Below are positions 1 to 4,360 of a stretch of 5,865 nt of DNA, one piece after another; the stretch's first letter is position 1; each line of letters starts with the position of its first letter. A program made the position numbers and the translations under genes. The notes beneath the pieces were generated by a model. That model did no database searches, was not told where the DNA came from, and worked only from the letters and a program-made list of their open reading frames with translations. Origin of the DNA: Planctomycetaceae bacterium (lineage in GTDB: Bacteria; Planctomycetota; Planctomycetia; Planctomycetales; Planctomycetaceae); the NCBI GenBank assembly GCA_020426085.1, contig JAGQQP010000290.1, positions 1 to 5,865 on the forward strand, written 5' to 3'.

Positions 1-61
1 CTGATATCTGAGAAGATTGAATAATCAAATAAAAATATTGTCGTGCTCTGTAAGAATAGCG
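1..61. other. Short AT-rich tail after the SGNH-like gene
   Basis: This short AT-rich stretch lies downstream of the minus-strand SGNH-like gene, up to the window edge. It has only weak 4-bp hairpins (for example TTGA/TCAA around 18-29) and no GC-rich stem followed by a T-run on the minus strand. I therefore call no terminator. Whether another minus-strand gene follows to the left cannot be seen. Confidence 0.5.
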
Positions 62-1333
62 CTAATCGACCCGAAACAGTCCCCACTTCGTTTCCTCTAA
101 TGGTCGAGCCTCTGCTTTAATGGTCGCTTCACGGGCTTCGATCAGTCTGCCAAACGTTTCCATTTCCGGGGGAAAAGAGACCGCTCCGAATGGTTTGGTG
201 CGACGCCCGAAAACGTACTCCGCATTGTGGGCCCGATACACATAAAAGAACAGTTCATTCTTCCGATCGATATCAGACCGCAGATCGCGGACCCGTTCCT
301 GTGAAGGCAGATTCAGCAACAGCAGCCCGCGAGACCAGTCGGAATGTCGGGCCTCTGTTACCTGAGTCCCATTCACCAGCAGTCGATACTTTCCCTCGGG
401 CAGATTTTTGACCGTCAGTCGAGGTTGTTTCTCCAGAAGTTCACTAGCAGGAATCGAAACTTTGGGCGGCACAGGTAGCGGTAGCGATTCCGCCTGAAGA
501 GTAAATTCAATCTGGTCCGGTTGAAATTTCGAACCACTGACTTTCGCATGAGTTGCCTCGATCTGTTTCTGCGAAACGTCGATTACAACAGAGGGACTTT
601 CCAGATCCCGTCCCAGTAGCTGTTCCGCCACAAAATGACTGATTGCCCAGTACCCATATTCATTCAAGTGTATTCCGTTTCGCGTCAGTTTCTGAGAGAT
701 GTTTTCCTGCATCATCTGTTTCGATCTGGAGTACAGGTCCACGAACGGAATCTGGTGTCGCTCCGCAACAGACTGCATTGCCTGTGTGTATTTCGCCAGA
801 CTTTGATTATGTTTGACAGGATCTGGTAGCGGGGAGCCCATATTTTCATGCGCAATCGGAGAAATGATGACTACCCGCGGGGCCGATTTGCCATTGTATT
901 TCTGCGATGCCAGATGCTGCAGAAACTGTTCCCACGCCTCGGTATAGTCGGCCAGACCGGCTTCGCCGTCGAATGACTCATTCATTCCGAAACAGGCGAT
1001 AATCACATCAGCCCGCTGTGCTTTCAAATGATCGTCCAGAGAACCAAAATTCAAAGGGCGCGGCCTCAGTTTCAACGTATCCCCCGACCATGCCAGATTC
1101 CGAAATGTCAGACCCGGCACAGCAGCCTGCGATGTCAGCAGTGTTTCCAGATAATTGTTCAACCTTAACTGATCGGCGAAAGTGTTGCCGATAAAAACAA
1201 TTCGATCCCCTGCTTTCAACTCTAATGCAGCCGACGCAACTTGACGCGGTGAATCTGCGTCGGAAACGTTCGCTGGCAGGAGAACAATCGAACTGATCAG
1301 TATCAGCAGTAACGGACAAAGGCGTAAAAACAT
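62..1333 (-). CDS. Exported SGNH/GDSL-like hydrolase-fold protein with substituted catalytic residues
   Basis: This is a complete protein of 423 residues from the ATG at 1333-1331. A GTG at 1369-1367 would add 12 residues. I prefer the ATG because it starts right before a signal peptide (MFLR, then a Leu/Ile-rich core to about residue 20). The SGNH blocks are in order, numbered from the ATG: GNTF at 49-52 (usual GDSL/GDSI), NLAWSGDT at 79-86, GMNES at 116-120 and NGIHLNEYGY at 219-228 (usual DGxH). The Gly, Asn and His landmarks are present, but Thr51 replaces the nucleophilic Ser and Asn219 replaces the Asp. From memory, planctomycetes carry long proteins in which a GNTF-type SGNH module is fused to dehydrogenase or heme-binding modules; this looks like a stand-alone copy. 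The last 170 residues contain an RKNELFFYVYRAHNAEY segment that I recall from the same fusions. It probably acts outside the cytoplasmic membrane. The substrate is unknown, and it may be a carbohydrate esterase relative or a non-catalytic binding protein. Stop is TAG. Confidence 0.88.
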   Translation of the reverse strand: MFLRLCPLLLILISSIVLLPANVSDADSPRQVASAALELKAGDRIVFIGNTFADQLRLNNYLETLLTSQAAVPGLTFRNLAWSGDTLKLRPRPLNFGSLDDHLKAQRADVIIACFGMNESFDGEAGLADYTEAWEQFLQHLASQKYNGKSAPRVVIISPIAHENMGSPLPDPVKHNQSLAKYTQAMQSVAERHQIPFVDLYSRSKQMMQENISQKLTRNGIHLNEYGYWAISHFVAEQLLGRDLESPSVVIDVSQKQIEATHAKVSGSKFQPDQIEFTLQAESLPLPVPPKVSIPASELLEKQPRLTVKNLPEGKYRLLVNGTQVTEARHSDWSRGLLLLNLPSQERVRDLRSDIDRKNELFFYVYRAHNAEYVFGRRTKPFGAVSFPPEMETFGRLIEAREATIKAEARPLEETKWGLFRVD

Positions 1334-1375
1334 AAAATTAAATCCCGGTTTCTGGTCTGTGAATTCCACAACGGT

Positions 1376-1411
1376 CCCGGCGCTGTCCCTTTATTATGCG
1401 ACTCCGCCGGG
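1376..1411. repeat. 7-bp inverted repeat flanking a candidate -10 box
   Basis: CCCGGCG at 1376-1382 is the exact reverse complement of CGCCGGG at 1405-1411, with 22 bp between the arms. The arm centres are 29 bp apart, near three helical turns. The CATAAT candidate -10 of the SGNH-like gene (1393-1398, minus strand) lies between the arms. It could be a split operator or a leader hairpin, but arms this short and GC-rich may occur by chance. Confidence 0.3.
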
Positions 1412-1421
1412 GCAAAGGAAA
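1393..1421 (-). promoter_or_regulatory. Candidate promoter of the SGNH-like gene
   Basis: Read on the minus strand, CATAAT at 1398-1393 matches five of six bases of the sigma-70 -10 consensus. The -35 at 17-bp spacing (TTTCCT, 1421-1416) matches only three of six. The implied transcript would start near 1386, leaving a leader of about 50 nt to the ATG at 1333. It would leave only about 17 nt to the alternative GTG at 1369. Confidence 0.3.
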
Positions 1422-1447
1422 GTCCAGCTCTAAAACACTTTCTGCTG

Positions 1448-1463
1448 ATGAAATCGATTTCAT
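1448..1463. promoter_or_regulatory. Perfect 16-bp palindrome, candidate operator
   Basis: ATGAAATCGATTTCAT is fully self-complementary, with no spacer and no mismatch. It lies between the two divergent start codons and ends 12 bp upstream of the candidate -35 box of the isochorismatase-like gene. Perfect dyads of this size in divergent promoters are typical binding sites for dimeric regulators. The regulator is not encoded in this window. A chance occurrence cannot be excluded from one sequence. Confidence 0.5.
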
Positions 1464-1475
1464 GCTGGATTCACA

Positions 1476-1504
1476 TTGAATTGATTTGCCAGCCTCCTCA
1501 CAAT
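1476..1504 (+). promoter_or_regulatory. Candidate promoter of the isochorismatase-like gene
   Basis: TTGAAT at 1476-1481 and CACAAT at 1499-1504 are separated by 17 bp, and each matches four of six consensus bases for a sigma-70 promoter. The predicted start would lie near 1511, giving a leader of about 35-40 nt before the ATG at 1548. Planctomycete promoters are often poorly matched to this consensus, so the call is tentative. Confidence 0.3.
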
Positions 1505-1536
1505 ACAGACTGGGCCGCTCGATTTTTTGACGAGAA

Positions 1537-1541
1537 AAGGA
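1537..1541 (+). promoter_or_regulatory. Shine-Dalgarno site deciding the isochorismatase start
   Basis: AAGGA lies six bases before the ATG at 1548. The upstream in-frame TTG (1527) has no purine-rich site at a suitable distance, and starting there would add seven residues before the Tat signal. This supports the ATG. Confidence 0.6.
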
Positions 1542-1547
1542 ACCGCC

Positions 1548-2489
1548 ATGCACAAGACTTCCCCACAACCCCGACGACGTTTTCTGCAGACACTGCTGCA
1601 GGGTTGCACAGCAGGGGCACTGCTCCCCCAGCTCAATGCGCTGCTGGCCGAAGAAACCAGTCAATCTTCCCGGTCCATTCCCCCGGTTCCCGGAAAGTTC
1701 GCTGTGACGCTCCGTAAACGTGGCAAAGAAAATGATGCACCCGCTACGACCGAGAAGACCGAGTGGAACGCTTCTGAAACTGCCATCATCATCTGCGACA
1801 TGTGGGCCGATCATCCCTGCAAACTGGCAGCGCAGCGAGTGGACCGCATGGCACCCCGTATGAACGAGGTGATTTCGAAAGCCCGCGATCAGGGTGTCGC
1901 CATCATCCATGCTCCCAGTGGTGGGATTCAACTTTATGAGGATACACCATACCGCCAGCGCATCAAGGAAGCCAAACCATCCAAGCCACCTGTTCCCATT
2001 CAAAGCTGGTGTTACCTCAATCCCGAAAAAGAACCACCACTCCCCGTTGACGACACAGTGCAACGCTCTACTGAATCCAGTATTCGTGGCTGCGATGATC
2101 CGATCGCCGACTACAAAAAAAATACCGACCGGCACGAACACCCGGCGATCAAAATTATCGGCTACGATGTCATCAGTGCAAACGGACAGGAGATTTTTAA
2201 TTTCCTCGAACAGGAACAGCGGAAGAACATCGTGATCATGGGCGTGCACACCAACATGTGTGTTCTCGGCAGGCCGTTCGGCATTCGCCAGATGAGATAC
2301 CTTGATAAAAACGTCGTACTCTGCAGAGACCTGACTGACGCCCTCTACGATCCCCGCGACCGCCCTTATGTCAGCCACGCGCGTGGTACGGAAATGATCA
2401 TCGAACACATTGAACGTCACTGGTGCCCGTCCATCCTTGGTAAAGATCTCACGAAAGTCATCCCCGGCTCCAACAACCCGGACAGTTAA
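1548..2489 (+). CDS. Tat-exported cysteine hydrolase, isochorismatase superfamily
   Basis: This is a complete protein of 313 residues. The ATG at 1548 is preceded by AAGGA at 1537-1541 (six-base gap), so I prefer it to the in-frame TTG at 1527. The N-terminus has a twin-arginine signal: PRRRFLQT near residues 9-16, then a moderately hydrophobic stretch to about residue 34. The isochorismatase-fold core follows. The family's Asp-Lys-Cys triad is visible as Asp84 (IIICDMW), Lys202 (EHPAIK) and Cys238 (TNMCV). The family hydrolyses amides (nicotinamidase, carbamoylsarcosine amidase) or the isochorismate vinyl ether; the substrate here cannot be read from sequence. About 118 residues separate the Asp and Lys, including a Pro-rich, charged segment (about 140-190). 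That spacing is longer than in small nicotinamidases as I know them. An LQGC motif inside the signal only loosely resembles a lipobox. The likely location is the periplasm. It is divergent from the SGNH-like gene, and no downstream partner is close. Confidence 0.9.
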   Translation: MHKTSPQPRRRFLQTLLQGCTAGALLPQLNALLAEETSQSSRSIPPVPGKFAVTLRKRGKENDAPATTEKTEWNASETAIIICDMWADHPCKLAAQRVDRMAPRMNEVISKARDQGVAIIHAPSGGIQLYEDTPYRQRIKEAKPSKPPVPIQSWCYLNPEKEPPLPVDDTVQRSTESSIRGCDDPIADYKKNTDRHEHPAIKIIGYDVISANGQEIFNFLEQEQRKNIVIMGVHTNMCVLGRPFGIRQMRYLDKNVVLCRDLTDALYDPRDRPYVSHARGTEMIIEHIERHWCPSILGKDLTKVIPGSNNPDS

Positions 2490-2639
2490 AAACATTTCCA
2501 CTTCGATAGACAGTCTACCAGCAATACTCAGATACCCACTGAATCAATGGCAGTGGCCCTGTTGTGTACCGGTCTGAATTTCCTCTGGTCAGATTCCACT
2601 TGACGGGTTCGTGCCGCTGGAGAATCTTTGAAATCTGCG

Positions 2640-2651
2640 TCGCGCGCGCGA
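2640..2651. repeat. Self-complementary (CG)5 tract next to an A-run
   Basis: TCGCGCGCGCGA is a perfect 12-bp palindrome made of alternating C and G, followed by G and eight A. Alternating CG of this kind can adopt left-handed Z-DNA under supercoiling. The A-run lies on the wrong side for a minus-strand terminator and is not a T-run for a plus-strand one. It is probably a local sequence quirk. Confidence 0.5.
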
Positions 2652-3156
2652 GAAAAAAAATCAGCATGGTGATCACGCTCGAACCACTGTCATGTCATCA
2701 TTATAAAACCCTCTCGTTTCGTTAACTTTTCCGAATCACACTGAACATCATATCCCCGGTTATCGACACACTTCGCCCTACGATGACACAGCTTTCGCCA
2801 TTCGATCACCATGGCATCGCAGCCTGTCACACCTTTATCGCCAGTCAATTTTCTGAGATCCTGCTTGACTCCACCACGCCTTTGAAGATGATTCTTTAGA
2901 CTCAATGGAGGCACGAAATACGTTGGATCAAAAACTCTCATTCCGCACTCCTGGATCAATCCCGGGTTTTCTCAGTGTTCAAATCAAACAAGCACACACG
3001 CTGCATCCATTTTACAGATGGCACCTCCAGTCACTCAGATGAATCTCCGACACCTGTTACAATGCGTTCCCTGTATTCGTATCAGCGAAATTACAATTTT
3101 TAAACGAACCCGTTCCGCTCTATTTCCTCTTACTGATAACTGATATTAAAATCGGT

Positions 3157-3187
3157 TTGATACCAGTCCCGGCCAGTCAGTTATATT
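3157..3187 (+). promoter_or_regulatory. Candidate promoter of the GNAT gene
   Basis: TTGATA at 3157-3162 (five of six to the -35 consensus) is followed by TTATAT/TATATT at 3181-3187, with 18 or 19 bp between them. The end of the -10 is about 17 nt from the ATG at 3205, so the leader would be very short. A tandem ACTGATA repeat lies just upstream. Spacing is slightly long, so this is moderate support at best. Confidence 0.35.
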
Positions 3188-3204
3188 GAGCAGAAGCCAG
3201 TTCC

Positions 3205-3708
3205 ATGACATTCGACCTGCAACCCACGCTCAAAGGTGAACTGCTTCAGCTGCGTCCCCTTGAGCCTGCAGACTATGCCCCCCTGTATGCTGTCGCCTCA
3301 GATCCGCTCCTCTGGGAACAGCACCCCGCCCGCACACGCTATCAGGAACCCGTATTTCAAAAACTGTTTCAGGAATCCCTGGCCTCTGGCGGTGCATTAG
3401 TCGCGATTGACAACAGTACGGGAACAGTCATTGGTTCCTCGCGTTTTAATGGGTTCAACCCCGCAGCCTCAGAAATCGAGATCGGCTGGAGCTTCCTGGC
3501 TCGTTCTCACTGGGGCGGTCGCTTTAACGGTGAAATGAAACGACTCATGCTGCAGCACGCCTTCCGCTTTGTCGATTCCGTCATCTTCCTCATCGGACCC
3601 GAAAATCTCCGCTCCCAGCGCGCCGTCGAAAAAATCAGTGCCTTCCGCGACGGAAGTCGTACCGACGGAACAGGTTTCGAAAGCTGGTTGTATCGCATCC
3701 ACAAATGA
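3205..3708 (+). CDS. GNAT-family N-acetyltransferase, RimJ/RimL-like
   Basis: This is a complete protein of 167 residues, a normal size for a single GNAT domain. It begins LKGELLQLRPLEPADYAPLYAVASDP (about 9-34), the typical first strand and helix of the RimJ/RimL type (Acetyltransf_3). It then has a central strand IGSSRF (76-81) and the acetyl-CoA binding region IEIGWSFLARSHWGGRFNGEMKRLML (91-116). The pyrophosphate loop RSHWGGRFN is a variant of the Q/RxxGxG/A signature. The following GPENLRSQRAVEKIS (131-145), with Asn134, is the classic motif B. The protein transfers an acetyl group from acetyl-CoA to an amine. The RimJ/RimL name reflects fold only, and the acceptor (protein N-terminus, small molecule or antibiotic) is unknown. 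There is no signal peptide, so it is probably cytoplasmic. The ATG at 3205 has only a weak AGAAG (3192-3196) upstream. It appears to be a single-gene unit. Confidence 0.92.
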   Translation: MTFDLQPTLKGELLQLRPLEPADYAPLYAVASDPLLWEQHPARTRYQEPVFQKLFQESLASGGALVAIDNSTGTVIGSSRFNGFNPAASEIEIGWSFLARSHWGGRFNGEMKRLMLQHAFRFVDSVIFLIGPENLRSQRAVEKISAFRDGSRTDGTGFESWLYRIHK

Positions 3709-3759
3709 ATTCTGTAAGGATAAACAGATAATTTCATTCAATACATCCAACAATTTTTG

Positions 3760-3805
3760 TTTTTGTTCAACAAAAAAACATACTATTAGTTGTTTATGTA
3801 ACAAC
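3760..3805. repeat. Two adjacent AT-rich hairpins after the GNAT gene
   Basis: TTTTTG at 3760-3765 pairs with CAAAAA at 3771-3776 across a 5-nt loop. GTTGTT at 3789-3794 pairs exactly with AACAAC at 3800-3805, also across a 5-nt loop. They lie 52-97 nt after the GNAT stop. They could slow polymerase or stabilise the 3' end, but the stems are weak, and chance is plausible in DNA this AT-rich. Confidence 0.25.
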
Positions 3806-3945
3806 ATTACTTAACAATGCTAAACATAAGAAGTCTCTTATATCTAAATCTGAAGCAATGAAACTCATTTAAGATCTACCGTCTGTCGATTTTCATTCGA
3901 AAACATGAACGGACCCTTCGCTACGATAAGATTCCTGCAGGCACA

Positions 3946-3951
3946 TACAAT
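3946..3951 (+). promoter_or_regulatory. Candidate -10 box of the small membrane protein gene
   Basis: TACAAT matches five of six bases of the -10 consensus and lies 26 nt before the ATG at 3978. No good -35 is present at 16-18 bp upstream. An activator or an alternative sigma factor could explain that, or the box may be accidental. Confidence 0.25.
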
Positions 3952-3977
3952 TCATTCCATTTGTTTGAAGGTGTATT

Positions 3978-4319
3978 ATGCTCTCGCGTGTACTAGTTGT
4001 ACTGAATTCCTTGCTGTACGGTCCCATCACACTCTGTATTGGACTATTCGCATTCCTGATCGGGATTCTGTATTTGACTCAGCATGAAATTTATGTCGGC
4101 GTAGACGGCATGCCACTGAGTTCACGGAAAGTCAAAGTTCAGCCCATGTCTGCGGATATGCAGGAGTTGCTTGAACTCTCCGGAAGAACCGGCTGGAAAA
4201 AAGATCCTGAAATCAAAGCAAGAGTCATGGAACTGAGTAAATCTATAGACGAGCGAAAGGCACTCCAAAACAGTTCAGAAAAGAAACCAATAGCAGTCCT
4301 GATAGACCCCGAAGAATAA
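3978..4319 (+). CDS. Small membrane protein of unknown function
   Basis: This encodes 113 residues, and I do not recognise the family. The ATG at 3978 is preceded by GAAGG (3967-3971, six-base gap), one of the better ribosome sites in the window. Residues 5-33 are strongly hydrophobic (LVVLNSLLYG, then PITLCIGLFAFLIGILYL), giving one membrane helix, possibly kinked at Pro16. The remaining 80 residues are soluble and charged. EIYVGVDGMPLSSRKVKVQ (37-55) could form beta strands, and about 58-96 looks helical and Lys/Glu-rich. Few positive charges precede the helix, so orientation is uncertain. No Cys pairs, metal motif or protease motif are visible in the soluble part. It appears to stand alone, converging with the flavoprotein gene 41 bp downstream. 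It could be a lineage-specific envelope protein. That it is coding rests on the ribosome site, a clean membrane segment and sensible composition. Confidence 0.75.
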   Translation: MLSRVLVVLNSLLYGPITLCIGLFAFLIGILYLTQHEIYVGVDGMPLSSRKVKVQPMSADMQELLELSGRTGWKKDPEIKARVMELSKSIDERKALQNSSEKKPIAVLIDPEE

Positions 4320-4360
4320 ACGCCGATTTTTTTCAGCCAGTCATTCAGGCACGGATATAC

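Larger units (their letters stand above)
1334..1547. promoter_or_regulatory. Divergent intergenic region between SGNH-like and isochorismatase genes
   Basis: The two flanking genes point away from each other, so this roughly 210-bp stretch must hold the 5' control signals of both. It contains a perfect 16-bp palindrome (1448-1463), a 7-bp inverted repeat (1376-1382/1405-1411) and candidate promoters on each strand, listed separately. The layout is seen directly; the shared regulation is inference. Confidence 0.6.
2490..3204. other. Long intergenic region without a convincing gene
   Basis: About 715 bp separate the isochorismatase stop from the GNAT start. I see no tRNA, rRNA, transposase fragment or good terminator. 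The longest open frame is on the minus strand (about 2690-2959, TTG start, 89 codons). It has many Cys and Arg residues, no recognisable motif, and is not credible as a protein. The only striking local features are the (CG)5 tract near 2641 and a tandem ACTGATA repeat at about 3132-3145, just upstream of the GNAT gene. An unrecognised small RNA or a decayed gene could be hidden here; I cannot support either. Confidence 0.5.
3709..3977. other. AT-rich intergenic spacer
   Basis: By hand count, 3711-3890 has 49 G or C in 180 bases (about 27%), far below the flanking genes. It contains two AT hairpins, TTTTTG/CAAAAA at 3760-3776 and GTTGTT/AACAAC at 3789-3805. Neither has the GC stem plus T-run of a standard terminator. 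Short open frames here overlap the next gene or lack any recognisable composition. The 3' part must hold the control region of the small membrane protein gene. Confidence 0.5.

Noticed and set aside
1405..1432. GGAAAGTCC string resembling a conserved core of RNase P RNA
   Set aside because: Only about nine bases match. The partner conserved regions and a length of several hundred bases are absent, and the site sits in a short promoter region.
1338..2501. A 387-codon open frame antisense to the isochorismatase-like gene
   Set aside because: It lies entirely opposite a gene with a Tat signal and a full catalytic triad, has no recognisable motif, and overlaps the SGNH-like 5' region. It is a codon-bias shadow.
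2547..2603. An 18-residue hydrophobic plus-strand peptide frame (MAVALLCTGLNFLWSDST)
   Set aside because: There is no ribosome-binding site upstream, and frames this short are expected by chance.
2690..2959. An 89-codon minus-strand open frame in the long gap
   Set aside because: It has a TTG start, no good ribosome site, and a Cys/Arg-rich composition with no motif. Not enough to call a gene.
2975..2990. GTTCAAATC resembling a tRNA T-loop
   Set aside because: No pairing T-stem and no acceptor, D or anticodon arms could be found around it.
3469..3807. A 112-codon antisense open frame over the GNAT gene
   Set aside because: It is a shadow of the well-supported GNAT acetyl-CoA binding region and runs into AT-rich spacer.
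3905..4087. A 60-codon open frame overlapping the start of the small membrane protein
   Set aside because: It overlaps in another frame a gene with a better ribosome site and a clean membrane segment, and has no sensible domain itself.
4320..4360. T7 run between the convergent small-protein and flavoprotein genes as a terminator
   Set aside because: No GC-rich inverted repeat precedes the T-run on the plus strand, and on the minus strand it is an A-run. Intrinsic termination is not supported.
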